NCBI GenBank assembly: GCA_963803495.1
Contig: CAWDMP010000002.1
Span: 3,658,001-3,722,000 of the forward strand
Direction: 5' to 3'
From: Persicitalea sp963803495
GTDB lineage: Bacteria > Bacteroidota > Bacteroidia > Cytophagales > Spirosomataceae
DNA length: 64,000 nt
Shown: piece by piece, positions 54,394 through 63,339 of the stretch
How positions within the stretch are numbered: position 1 is the first letter of the stretch
Layout of the letters: every line of letters starts with the position of its first letter
The notes under the pieces: generated by a model
What the model saw: only the letters and a program-made list of their open reading frames with translations
The model's database searches: none
What the model was told of the DNA's origin: nothing
Program-made: the position numbers and the translations under genes

Positions 54394-56670
54394 TTGAATA
54401 ACGTTCTCCTCCTCACGCCGCCCTTCACGCAGCTTAACACGCCTTACCCGGCGACGGCTTACCTGAAAGGGTTCCTGAACACGCTGGGCGTAGTGTCCCA
54501 TCAAGCGGACTTGGGGATCGAGGTAATACTTCGTTTGTTCTCGGCGGCGGGTCTGGGCCGGATGTTCGCCGAGCTGGACGCGTCGGACGCGGAATTGTCT
54601 GACGACGGCTACCGGATTTATGCCTTGCGGCAGGAGTACCTACGCACCATCGGACCCGTCATTGGTTTTCTGCAAAACAAAAACCCGACCCTCGCCCACA
54701 GCATTTGCGACCGCAGCTACCTGCCCGAAGCTAATCGCTTTGCCGAACTGGACGAATTGGACTGGGCTTTCGGTACGATGGGGATCCAGGACAAAGCCCG
54801 CCACCTTGCCACGCTGTACCTCGAAGACCTCGGCGACTTCATCCAAGAGGCCGTCGATCCGCACTTTGGGTTCAGTCGCTACGCCGAGCGACTGGGTAGT
54901 ACCGCCACCCACTTCGACCCGTTGCACCAGAGTCTACAGGCGCCCGACACGCTTATTTCTGGCTTTTTACTGGAAATTCTGGAAGAGAAAATCCAAAGCT
55001 GGCAGCCGACGGTCGTTTGCCTGACGGTACCCTTTCCCGGCAATCTGTTTGGTGCCCTGAAATGCGGGCAGTACCTCAAAAAGCACCATCCCGGCGTCAG
55101 CATCGTGATGGGGGGCGGCTACTGTAACACCGAGCTCCGCTCGTTGCGCAAGCCGCGCCTGTTCGACTACGTGGACTACGTGAGCCTGGACGATGGGGAA
55201 GCGCCGCTATTGAATCTGTTGAAGTACCTCGACGGCCAAGGTGACCAGAGTCAACTCAAACGCATTTACGCCCGCGTCGACGGCAAGGTACTTTACCACA
55301 ACAACGGCAAGGAAAAAGACATCGCTCAGCGCGATGTCGGCACGCCCGATTACGCCGACTTGCCGCTGCACGACTACCTGTCGGTGATCGAAATCATCAA
55401 CCCGATGCACCGGCTGTGGAGCGATGGCCGCTGGAACAAGCTGACGCTGGCCCACGGCTGCTATTGGGGCAAGTGCTCGTTTTGCGACATCTCGCTCGAC
55501 TACATCAAGCGCTACGAGCCCGTCACGGCCGCGCTGCTATGCGACCGCATCGAGGCCATCGTCGCCCAAACCGGACAAAACGGCTTTCACTTTGTGGACG
55601 AGGCCGCCCCGCCCGCCCTCATGCGCGACCTGGCGCTGGAAATCATCCGCCGCCAACTCACCGTAATCTGGTGGACTAACATCCGTTTTGAGAAAAGCTT
55701 CACCGCCGACCTCTGCCTGCTGCTCAAAGCGTCCGGCTGCATCGCCGTTTCGGGCGGGCTGGAAGTAGCGTCCGACCGGCTGCTCGAGCGCATGAAAAAG
55801 GGCGTCACGGTAGCACAGGTAGCCCGCGTGGCCGACGGCTTCACACAGGCGGGCATCATGGTGCACGCCTACCTCATGTACGGCTTCCCGACCCAAACCG
55901 CCCAGGAAACCATCGACTCGCTCGAAATGGTGCGGCAACTTTTCGAGACGGGCGTGGTGCAGTCGGGCTTTTGGCACCGCTTCGCCATGACGGCCCACAG
56001 CCCCGTGGGGATGCACCCGGCGGGCTTCGACGTGCAGCGCATCGGCCCCGACTTCGGCGGCTTCGCCGACAACGACCTCCACCACGACGACCCCACCGGC
56101 ACCGACCACGACCGCTTCGCCGAAGGCCTCCGCAAGTCGCTCTTCAACTACATGCACGACGTCGGCTACGACCTGCCCCTGAGAAAATGGTTCGGCTTCA
56201 AAGTACCCCCAACATCCATTCCGACTGACTACATCGAGCGCAGCATCGCCCACGAATACGCCGCCTCCATACGCCCCAATGCCCAGGTCGTCTGGCTGGG
56301 TGGTATTCCTGAACTAGTGTTTTACGAACAAAATGTGGTACGGGCCGGTACGCCGGAGCGGGCTCGCCCGTCGTTGGTAAAGAGCGGCAATCAATCAAAA
56401 GTCCAAAAAAGAAGTGAAGAAGCGCAAACCATCAAAATGGCTGAGCTCGAATTCTACACTCGAAAAAACCACTGGGTACTCACCACCCCCGCGTCACTAG
56501 GCAAGTGGTTGGCCGAGGTACTTCCTGCCCTCGCCATCGGTCCGCACGAAGTACTGACGCTGGCGCAAGTGAAGCTCCGTTACGAAGCCGCCGGGCTGGG
56601 AAATTTCGATAGGTTTTCAGAATCGGATACCTGGCGGCAGTTGCGGGAGAATGGACTGCTGGTGGTGTAG
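54394..56670 (+). CDS. B12-binding domain radical SAM protein
   Basis: About 758 residues. I prefer TTG 54394, which gives the usual MNNVLLLTPPFTQLNTPYPA start; a GTG at 54367 lies inside the promoter. Residues 185-290 form a cobalamin-binding-like domain (VVCLTVPFPGNLFGALKCGQ; VSIVMGGGYCNTEL). The radical SAM cluster is CYWGKCSFCD (C-x4-C-x2-C) near residue 360, followed by FVDEAAPPALM and SGGLEVASDRLLERMKKGV. The C-terminal 150 residues are not recognised. The substrate is unknown: these enzymes methylate or rearrange diverse molecules, and no biosynthetic neighbours identify it. Confidence 0.88.
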   Translation: MNNVLLLTPPFTQLNTPYPATAYLKGFLNTLGVVSHQADLGIEVILRLFSAAGLGRMFAELDASDAELSDDGYRIYALRQEYLRTIGPVIGFLQNKNPTLAHSICDRSYLPEANRFAELDELDWAFGTMGIQDKARHLATLYLEDLGDFIQEAVDPHFGFSRYAERLGSTATHFDPLHQSLQAPDTLISGFLLEILEEKIQSWQPTVVCLTVPFPGNLFGALKCGQYLKKHHPGVSIVMGGGYCNTELRSLRKPRLFDYVDYVSLDDGEAPLLNLLKYLDGQGDQSQLKRIYARVDGKVLYHNNGKEKDIAQRDVGTPDYADLPLHDYLSVIEIINPMHRLWSDGRWNKLTLAHGCYWGKCSFCDISLDYIKRYEPVTAALLCDRIEAIVAQTGQNGFHFVDEAAPPALMRDLALEIIRRQLTVIWWTNIRFEKSFTADLCLLLKASGCIAVSGGLEVASDRLLERMKKGVTVAQVARVADGFTQAGIMVHAYLMYGFPTQTAQETIDSLEMVRQLFETGVVQSGFWHRFAMTAHSPVGMHPAGFDVQRIGPDFGGFADNDLHHDDPTGTDHDRFAEGLRKSLFNYMHDVGYDLPLRKWFGFKVPPTSIPTDYIERSIAHEYAASIRPNAQVVWLGGIPELVFYEQNVVRAGTPERARPSLVKSGNQSKVQKRSEEAQTIKMAELEFYTRKNHWVLTTPASLGKWLAEVLPALAIGPHEVLTLAQVKLRYEAAGLGNFDRFSESDTWRQLRENGLLVV

Positions 56671-56728
56671 CAGGATTCGCCTTTTTTTGAAAAAAAGTAG
56701 TAGTTCAGTGAGAAGTGATTTCGCAGCA

Positions 56729-56748
56729 GGTCTGAGGAGACTCAGACC
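56729..56748. terminator. Perfect 8-bp hairpin between convergent genes
   Basis: GGTCTGAG-GAGA-CTCAGACC, perfect stem with a GNRA-like loop, 59 bp after the radical SAM stop. Followed by an A-rich rather than T-rich stretch, so a weak terminator at best for the plus strand. Confidence 0.5.
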
Positions 56749-56765
56749 AAGGATTAAAAAACTAA

Positions 56766-57515
56766 TTACTCTTTAATCACCAATGGCTGTGGAAAAGTGA
56801 CTCGATCCGGGCTGAGTGAGGTCACGACGGAAATCTCGTAAGAACCAACGGGAAGCCCGCCGCCTGAACCGGTATCATACAACAGCATCATTCTGTTCAT
56901 CTTGTTAGCGTTGCAATAGTTGACGCAAGGACTACCAGCGGGCGCAAGACTATATCCGTAGCCCTTACCGGTAGTCAGGTTTTTCAATCCGATAATAATG
57001 ACTTGTGGATTTTGATACAGATTCTTGAAAGGAAGTGAAATAGTAATAAATCCACTGTTTTCGGGAAGACGCGTGTAAGTAATCGGCAACTCCGTGATGG
57101 GTTCAAGATTTCCCTTAGCGGGTAAGGCAATCACCCGGTAACTCCTTTGGGTGCGGTATGTCCTGATGTACTCGTCGTTGGCAAGTGTTAGCGTGCCTTC
57201 GGGTTTGGGCTTGTCGTAGCCGCGACAGCCACCAAATGCACTCAGATTTAGTGCCCCACTGCTGTTCACGCCGCCGATGACCTCCGTTTTATTGCTTAAA
57301 TCAAGAATCGGGATGAATCCCTCATCGGGTACCACCGGCGGAATTTGAATCGTAATGGTGTGCTGTTTTGGGTCGAACTGTACATCTTTGTCTGGCAGAT
57401 TCTTGAAGGAAATGGATTTAATAAAGGGTTTCTCCGCGTCCGGGTCTTCCTGCTTTTTACAAGAAAGACTAAACAAAAGAAGGCTCACAGTGAGCAGTTT
57501 GGCAGTAGTCTTCAT
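56766..57515 (-). CDS. Hypothetical lipoprotein
   Basis: 249 residues, lipoprotein signal LLLFSLSCKKQ (Cys19). The mature part has beta-rich segments (FIKSISFKNLPDKDVQFDPK; HTITIQIPPVVPDEGFIPIL) resembling a DUF5018/cadherin-like surface-protein N-domain. Four later cysteines (GGCRGYD, PCVNYCNA) could form disulfides. Family not firmly recognised. Faces the same direction as the next lipoprotein. Confidence 0.75.
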   Translation of the reverse strand: MKTTAKLLTVSLLLFSLSCKKQEDPDAEKPFIKSISFKNLPDKDVQFDPKQHTITIQIPPVVPDEGFIPILDLSNKTEVIGGVNSSGALNLSAFGGCRGYDKPKPEGTLTLANDEYIRTYRTQRSYRVIALPAKGNLEPITELPITYTRLPENSGFITISLPFKNLYQNPQVIIIGLKNLTTGKGYGYSLAPAGSPCVNYCNANKMNRMMLLYDTGSGGGLPVGSYEISVVTSLSPDRVTFPQPLVIKE

Positions 57516-57590
57516 AGTTGATCCAGTTTTTAGTAAAAAAACGTAGAAAAGTAAAGAACTTTTAATTTCAAGTCAGGAATTCCGCAAAAC

Positions 57591-57984
57591 TTATTTCTTC
57601 GCTTCAATAGCCGTCAGTTTAAAGGGCAAAGATGAAATCTGGATCCTTTCCAACAAAGGCGAGGTAAGATAGTGCCCGCTGAATGAAACAAGCAGGCTGT
57701 CTTTCCGAAATTTCTCCGGCAGATTGCATGGTGAAACAGAAGTGCGGAGCGAAAAGTCGTAGGGCGGTACATCGGTTGAGATGAGCGGAAATATTTTACC
57801 GTCGATCACCATACCCGCCTGGTCGACCACTTTGTCGCGGTGCCTGCTGGTGTTTTCATAATTTGGCTCACAGGGGGTAGCCTGCACCTCGCGTAGCCTG
57901 CACCTCGGGGCTGACGTATTCCTTTTTTTCTTTACAACCGCCCCACGCACTCAGCAACAAAAGAAAAATCAAAGTACGTTTCAT
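57591..57984 (-). pseudogene. Small lipoprotein broken by a 16-bp tandem duplication
   Basis: About 125 residues: start ATG 57984, signal MKRTLIFLLLLSAWGGC, then KEKKEYVSPEVQA. A tandem copy of GTAGCCTGCACCTCG (57877-57892 and 57893-57907 on the plus strand, period 16) inserts 16 bp and shifts the frame to a stop four codons later. Deleting one copy gives SPEVQATPCEPNYENTSRHR and an open frame to 57591. The exact duplication shows how the frame was lost. Function unknown; it lies next to another lipoprotein gene. Confidence 0.78.
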
Positions 57985-58107
57985 GATTTCAAGGTTTTTA
58001 GTCCAAGAGCCATCACACATTCATTTGGTTGGAAAAGGGTATAAAAAATAAAAAATCAACTTATGTCAAAACTACTTATCGAACGACTATTCCATCCGTA
58101 ATCCTGT

Positions 58108-59016
58108 ATGAATCGACCCGAAAACCACGCGACCAGAAGACGTTTTTTAAAACAAGCGACCGGCACACTGATCGGCCTGAGTGCCACAGGTGCTTTTGCC
58201 CAGGCCGCTGGCTTTGGCAGTCAGTCGGTGGGATACTCGTTGCCGATCGGGGTCTGTGCGACCTACGATAAGGTGCCTTTGCTGAAAAAGCTGGGCTTTG
58301 ATTTTATCGAAGAAAGCGTACCCAACTTTCTGTTGCCCGAAGCGGGCGAGGCGCAATACGAGAAAAACCTGCGGATGCTCAAAGAGGAGAACTTCCCGAT
58401 CTTTTCCTACGTCTATTTTTTGCCGGGCAAATTGAAATCCGTGGGGCCGGACGTGCAGCAGGAGCCAATATTGGAGCGTGCCGAGCTGGCGTTCCGGCGG
58501 GCCAAAGAATGCGGCACGAAAAACATCGTGTACGGCAGCGGCGGCTCGCGGGCCATTCCCGAGGGTTTCGACCGGGATGTCGCCAAAGCGCAGCACATCG
58601 ACCTATGCCTCAAACTGGCTCCTCTGGCCGAAAAATACCAGGTCGCGCTCGCGATCGAGCCACTCAACCGGGGCGAGACCAATTTCATCAACAGCCTGGC
58701 CGAGGGCGTGGAGATTATCGAGGCGGTCAACAGCCCCTGGGTGCAGCTGCAATGCGACATTTACCACATGCTCAAGGAAAACGAGGGGCCGGAGGAGATT
58801 CTGAAGTACGGCCGGTACATCTCGCACTGTCACATCGCCGAAAAAAGGAAGCGCACCGTGCCGGGTGTCGACGGTGACGACTTTCGGCCCTACTTCCGGG
58901 CGTTGAAAAAAATGAAGTACACGGGAGGAATGTCGCTCGAGTGTATTTGGCAGGATTTCGACCAGCAGGTCGGGCCAGGGCTGGATGTTATCAGGAAGCA
59001 GCTCGCCGAGGTGTAG
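58108..59016 (+). CDS. Tat-exported hydroxypyruvate isomerase/sugar isomerase-like TIM barrel
   Basis: 302 residues. Twin-arginine signal TRRRFLKQATGTLIGLSATG. Xylose-isomerase-like barrel with metal-ligand Glu/His/Asp in ALAIEPLNRGETNFIN, LQCDIYHM, SHCHIAEKRKRTVPG and MSLECIWQDFD. Close in type to the isomerase at 30819 but of a different subgroup. Likely periplasmic; substrate unknown. Converges on the permease gene (8 bp apart). Confidence 0.88.
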   Translation: MNRPENHATRRRFLKQATGTLIGLSATGAFAQAAGFGSQSVGYSLPIGVCATYDKVPLLKKLGFDFIEESVPNFLLPEAGEAQYEKNLRMLKEENFPIFSYVYFLPGKLKSVGPDVQQEPILERAELAFRRAKECGTKNIVYGSGGSRAIPEGFDRDVAKAQHIDLCLKLAPLAEKYQVALAIEPLNRGETNFINSLAEGVEIIEAVNSPWVQLQCDIYHMLKENEGPEEILKYGRYISHCHIAEKRKRTVPGVDGDDFRPYFRALKKMKYTGGMSLECIWQDFDQQVGPGLDVIRKQLAEV

Positions 59017-59024
59017 CAATTCAG

Positions 59025-60071
59025 TCAATCTTCTTCTTCCCCTATCAATACCCCCCAGGGTTTGAGATGGTCGCTGTGGTCAAAAATAATTCTTAGTACG
59101 GCCAAAATAGGCAGCGCCAGAAACATCCCCATGATGCCCGCGATGAGTCCGCCCACGATGACGCCGACGATGGTGGCCAGCGGGTTGATTTGTACTTTGG
59201 AGCCGACGATGCGGGGCATCAAAATGTTGTTGTCCAGGAATTGAGCCCCCGCAATCACCAGCAGGACCGTCAGGATAGGGCCGAGATCGGAGGAAGAGGC
59301 CAGCGTGATGAGTACCCCCAGCAGATTGCCCAACAAAGCGCCCACGTAAGGAATCAGGTTCAGGAAGGCAAAGAGCAAACCGATCAGCAGGGCGTGTTTG
59401 ATCCCAAAAAGCATCAGGCCGCCCCCCACCAGGACCGTCATGTAAGATATTTGAATGAACAGCCCCACGATGTAGTCCTTCACAATGTACCGAATTTCGG
59501 CTAGTGCTTTCGCTACCCGGTTGTGGGTGTGGGAGGGAAACCACAAGTAAACAAATTGTCGTAGCAGGCCGCGGTACAGCATCAAAAGAAAAATATACAG
59601 TGGAACGAGAGTAATAAAAACCACCATGGATGTGACCGACCCGATTGTGCCGTTGAGTACCAGGCCGGTGTAAGTCAGGAGCTTGTCGCTCTGCTCATTG
59701 ATGAATTTGAGCTGCTGGGCGGTGGAGTAACTGGTTCGTTTCATCACCCAGGCGCTGAGGTCCGTCAGGTGCGCGGTGACGTTGGCCCGGATGGCGGGCA
59801 GGTCGGCTACCAGCGCGCCCACCTGATCATAAAAAAACCAGACGACAAGGCCCAATATCGAAAAAAGGAATAAAATGCATAAGGCAATGGCCAGCGTGTT
59901 GGGAACGCGCCATCGCACGAAAAAATGATGCAGCGGCAACAACACCAGGGCGATGAAAAAGGCCATCAGCAAAGGGGCCAGGGTGTTGTTGCCCAGGGCC
60001 AGCAGCCAGCCCAACACAAATAGGCCGATCAACTCGATGGATCGGCGGACGGTCAGGGGCAGTTCTTTCAT
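59025..60071 (-). CDS. AI-2E family transporter (PerM-type)
   Basis: 348 residues with about eight helices. Family features: N-terminal pair (SIELIGLFVLGWLLALG; LLMAFFIALVLLPLHHFFVR), the long soluble segment 95-140, and the C-terminal PYVGALLGNLLGVLITLASS and NNILMPRIVGSKVQINPLAT. Members include the AI-2 exporter and Na+/H+ antiporters; specificity cannot be set from sequence. Two sodium/proton antiporter genes lie 2-3 kb away. Confidence 0.9.
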   Translation of the reverse strand: MKELPLTVRRSIELIGLFVLGWLLALGNNTLAPLLMAFFIALVLLPLHHFFVRWRVPNTLAIALCILFLFSILGLVVWFFYDQVGALVADLPAIRANVTAHLTDLSAWVMKRTSYSTAQQLKFINEQSDKLLTYTGLVLNGTIGSVTSMVVFITLVPLYIFLLMLYRGLLRQFVYLWFPSHTHNRVAKALAEIRYIVKDYIVGLFIQISYMTVLVGGGLMLFGIKHALLIGLLFAFLNLIPYVGALLGNLLGVLITLASSSDLGPILTVLLVIAGAQFLDNNILMPRIVGSKVQINPLATIVGVIVGGLIAGIMGMFLALPILAVLRIIFDHSDHLKPWGVLIGEEED

Positions 60072-60110
60072 GGAGTGGACGGAGGTAGGTGTATAGGCTA
60101 TCTCTCCCCG

Positions 60111-60533
60111 TTAAAATTTTGTACCAGCGCGCGCCTGAATCTGCCCATGCAGCGAATCCACCAGCAATGCCAAAGCAGCGGGCGGGGCGTTGTGGTCGAA
60201 GGTGGGGGAGGTGTAGGTCGAGTCGGGGGTGGCGATCGTCAGCGTGGACGCCAGTGCGGCGTCGACCTGGTGCTTTTTGCTAAGTACCTTCACGCCGCCG
60301 AGCTGCGCCGGGGGCAAGTCTTGCGCTAGTTTTGAAAGTACTTGCCAGTCGGTGGTTTTGGTGGTGAAGGATTTCTCTTCGTTGTTCAGTTGCACAATGG
60401 TACGCTCGGCGGTGACCTCGATCCGCCGCAAGGTACCTCGGGTGGATTCGCTGAGGGCGATGCGCGTGATTTGGGTGGGTGTGCAGGCCAGCAAGTACTG
60501 GCTAAACAAGAGCGCGAAGGTGAAGTGAGTCAT
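60111..60533 (-). CDS. Hypothetical lipoprotein
   Basis: 140 residues from ATG 60533, signal MTHFTFALLFSQYLLACTPT (Cys17). The body has a lone TTKTTDWQVLSKLAQDLPPA helix and short beta segments. Not recognised; similar small lipoproteins are common in Cytophagales. Divergent from the PorP/SprF gene 125 bp away and 39 bp after the permease start. Confidence 0.7.
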   Translation of the reverse strand: MTHFTFALLFSQYLLACTPTQITRIALSESTRGTLRRIEVTAERTIVQLNNEEKSFTTKTTDWQVLSKLAQDLPPAQLGGVKVLSKKHQVDAALASTLTIATPDSTYTSPTFDHNAPPAALALLVDSLHGQIQARAGTKF

Positions 60534-60658
60534 GGTGGGAACAGTTGGATGAAAGCAAAACGACCCAAGGTCTTCGAAAGTACGCTTTGGTCTGCCTTCG
60601 GCGCGATATTTGCTCTTGGCTAAGGCTGATTCGTTACTTTTGTTGAAAACAGAATGGC

Positions 60659-61672
60659 ATGAGCGTGGGGAAGTGGTTGCTTTGCGGGATAGTGTGGTGG
60701 TGGACGAGCGCGGTGGCAAACGCCCAGCAACTGCCGCAAGGTAGTTTGTACGTGCTCAATCCTTTCGTGGTGAATCCCGCCCTCAGCGGCGCCTACGACT
60801 TCGCCGACGCGCGCCTCAGCTACCGCCGTCAGTGGCAGGGGCTCGACGATGCGCCCAATACCGCTTACCTTACCTTTCATACGCCCATCGGCTACGGCGA
60901 CAAGGCACCTGTCAACGCCCGGACGCCCCGCTACGCCGGCGGTACTTCCCGGGCACTCGCGCCCCCACCGGGTACTTGGCGCTTCGGTGCGGGCGCGTTG
61001 CTGCTGGCCGACCGCACCGGTCCCACCGACCGCAACATCGCCCAGCTCACGGGGGCCGCGCACCTGAGCCTAGCCAACGACTGGCAGCTATCGGCAGGCC
61101 TGGGCACGGGGATGCTACAGTACACGATCCGGTTCGATGAGATACAGACCGCCACACCCGGCGACCCGATCCTGCCCGGTGGGCGGGTATCGCTGCTGAA
61201 GCCGTATTTCTCGGCGGGGCTGCTGGCGCGGAAGGGCGATTTCTGGGGGGCGGCCTCGGTACTTTCCCCCAACCGTACCTCGCTTGCTTACGCGGTACCT
61301 TCGGGCGGGGGCGCGCAGGCGAAGCTGCTTCCGCACTACTACCTCACTGCCGCCTACCGGCTCGACCTCTCGGAAGATTGGACGATGATTCCGCAGGTAT
61401 GGGTCAAGAAGACGGGCCACACGCCGCTGTCGGCCGAGGGGCAGGTCAGGTTCCAGTACGCCGACCGGATCTGGGCGGGCGTGCAGTACCGTCGGCGCGA
61501 CAGCCTGGGGGCGGTGCTGGGCATGGCGCTATCGACTGGCTTGACGATCAGCTACGCCTATGAGTATCCGCTGTCTGGCCTTAGCTCGGTGAGCACGGGC
61601 AGCCACGAGCTGCTGCTGGGCTTCCGCTTCAACAACCGGGCGGCCATCTACTGTCCGCCGGTGGGTTGGTGA
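60659..61672 (+). CDS. PorP/SprF family type IX secretion-associated outer-membrane protein
   Basis: 337 residues with a signal peptide (WLLCGIVWWWTSAVANAQ). Family motifs are LYVLNPFVVNPALSGAYDFA near residue 30, LSYRRQWQGLDDAPNTAYLT and the barrel end HELLLGFRFNN. PorP/SprF proteins help display T9SS cargo, such as SprB-like adhesins or gliding proteins. No partner adhesin lies within the window. Confidence 0.92.
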   Translation: MSVGKWLLCGIVWWWTSAVANAQQLPQGSLYVLNPFVVNPALSGAYDFADARLSYRRQWQGLDDAPNTAYLTFHTPIGYGDKAPVNARTPRYAGGTSRALAPPPGTWRFGAGALLLADRTGPTDRNIAQLTGAAHLSLANDWQLSAGLGTGMLQYTIRFDEIQTATPGDPILPGGRVSLLKPYFSAGLLARKGDFWGAASVLSPNRTSLAYAVPSGGGAQAKLLPHYYLTAAYRLDLSEDWTMIPQVWVKKTGHTPLSAEGQVRFQYADRIWAGVQYRRRDSLGAVLGMALSTGLTISYAYEYPLSGLSSVSTGSHELLLGFRFNNRAAIYCPPVGW

Positions 61673-61692
61673 TACCGCTTTTCCGAAAGCAG

Positions 61693-61719
61693 AAATGCCC
61701 CATTTTTAGGGGCATTTTT
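61693..61719 (+). terminator. Intrinsic terminator after the PorP/SprF gene
   Basis: AAATGCCCC and GGGGCATTT pair around a T-rich loop, followed by TTTTC. Confidence 0.85.
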
Positions 61720-61760
61720 CGTATCATTGCAACCTTGATCGCAACCCACCATCGGCATTT

Positions 61761-63011
61761 ATGGATATTTCCATATTAATTATAATCCTCAGTTGCTCGG
61801 TCCTGCTTTCCTATGCTTTCGACCTCATCAGCAGCCGGACAAAGATCCCTTCGGTGGTGCTTTTATTGGCTACGGGCATCGGGCTGAGGCAGGTTACGGG
61901 CTACTTCGACATCAATATTCCTTACGTCGACATCATCCTGCCCACCTTGGGTACCATCGGGCTGATTCTGATCGTACTGGAAGGCGGACTCGACCTCGAA
62001 CTCAGCGGCGGCAAGCACAAGCTTATCGGCCGCACCTTTCTGTCGGCGCTCCTGGGGCTGATCCTCAGTATGCTGGTCATTGCGGGTATCCTGTACCTTC
62101 TGTTGGGCGAAAGTTTCTATAGAGCGATGGTCACGGCTACGCCTTTTGCCGTCATCAGCAGCGCGGTGGCCATTCCCAGCGTGCGGGGGCTCGATTTGCG
62201 GCGGCGGGAGTACATGGTGTACGAGTCGTCCCTGTCGGATATTTTGGGGCTAATGCTGTTCAATATCCTGGTCATTCCGAGCGGTTCGGGCTGGGAGGCG
62301 GCGGGTACCTTCCTGAAAAGCACCACCCTGGTCGTCATCATCTCGGTGATCTCCTGCTTCGTGATTCTGTACCTGATCAGCCGCATCAACCACCACGTCA
62401 AGTACCTGCCCATTATATCGATGCTGTTCATCATCTACGCCGTCGGGAAGCTGTACCATTTATCGTCGCTGCTGGCGATTCTGGTGTTCGGTTTGTTCCT
62501 CAACAACACCGAGCTATTCGTGCGGGGAAAACTGAACGACTACCTCAAAAATGACCTCTTCGAGGACGAGCTCGAACAGTTCAAGAAGCTTACCGCCGAG
62601 AGCGCCTTCGTCATCCGTACTTTTTTCTTTTTGCTGTTTGGCTACGCGGTCGACATTCGGGAGTTCGCCGACCTGGACGCTTGGATCGTGAGCGCGCTGA
62701 TTTTGCTGGCGATACTGGGTACGCGTTACCTTACGCTCAAAAGCACCTTCCGGGGCAACCTGAGTCCATTGCTGTACATCGCGCCGAGGGGGCTGATCAC
62801 GGTACTGCTGTTCCTGACCATTCCACCGGAGTACATGGTGAGTGGTTTTCGCAGCGGTATTCTAATGATTGTGGTGATCCTGACCGCCCTCACGATGATG
62901 GTGGCGGTGATGACCTACAATGGCCCGTCGGAGGAGGAGGAAGCGGCACTCGCCGAAGCGTCAGAGGTACTGCAGGAAGGCCCAAAACGCCCGCCCCCGC
63001 AAATAGAATAG
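61761..63011 (+). CDS. Cation:proton antiporter (CPA1/NhaP-like)
   Basis: 416 residues with 11-12 helices. The antiporter core shows IGLILIVLEGGLDLELSG, TATPFAVISSAVAIPSV, and YESSLSDILGLMLFNILVIP (Asp-containing transport helix, the ND/SD type). A short acidic and Pro-rich tail ends the protein. Exchanges Na+ or K+ for protons. The 3' end overlaps the convergent small protein by 51 bp. Another antiporter (NhaD) starts 330 bp downstream. Confidence 0.92.
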   Translation: MDISILIIILSCSVLLSYAFDLISSRTKIPSVVLLLATGIGLRQVTGYFDINIPYVDIILPTLGTIGLILIVLEGGLDLELSGGKHKLIGRTFLSALLGLILSMLVIAGILYLLLGESFYRAMVTATPFAVISSAVAIPSVRGLDLRRREYMVYESSLSDILGLMLFNILVIPSGSGWEAAGTFLKSTTLVVIISVISCFVILYLISRINHHVKYLPIISMLFIIYAVGKLYHLSSLLAILVFGLFLNNTELFVRGKLNDYLKNDLFEDELEQFKKLTAESAFVIRTFFFLLFGYAVDIREFADLDAWIVSALILLAILGTRYLTLKSTFRGNLSPLLYIAPRGLITVLLFLTIPPEYMVSGFRSGILMIVVILTALTMMVAVMTYNGPSEEEEAALAEASEVLQEGPKRPPPQIE

Positions 63012-63284
63012 GGAGGTTTCGTTTTTGAAGGCCTCGCGCTCGAAAGAGATGTTTCGGTAAGCCCGGTAATGGTCGCGGTGCTGGATGAAGCGGATCAGGT
63101 ACTCGACCAGGTACCACACATAGAAGGGAATGAAGCCCATCTCCAATTGTTGCCGCAGGTGAATCTGCTCGTGGTGGAGCAGCACGGGACCCGGCTTTTT
63201 GTTTTTGATAAAAACAAAAGGAAAGATGGCCATCCCCGTGGCGCGCATAGAATTGACCCGAACTATAAACCCCTTGAATGCCAC
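62961..63284 (-). CDS. Small HExxH-containing protein of Bacteroidota
   Basis: 107 residues, start GTG 63284 (AFKGFIVRVNSMRATGMAIF). Central motif LLHHEQIHLRQQLEMGFIPF gives HEQIH, a zinc-peptidase-like HExxH, followed by a hydrophobic helix and a charged tail ending FWAFLQYL. I recall similar short proteins in Flavobacteria/Cytophagia but not a function. The long 51-bp convergent overlap with the antiporter gene is unusual, yet both frames look real. Confidence 0.7.
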   Translation of the reverse strand: MAFKGFIVRVNSMRATGMAIFPFVFIKNKKPGPVLLHHEQIHLRQQLEMGFIPFYVWYLVEYLIRFIQHRDHYRAYRNISFEREAFKNETSLFYLRGRAFWAFLQYL

Positions 63285-63339
63285 TTTTTAATTTTTTATA
63301 CCTAACAACCAATAAAGAACAAACACTCCACATTTACCC

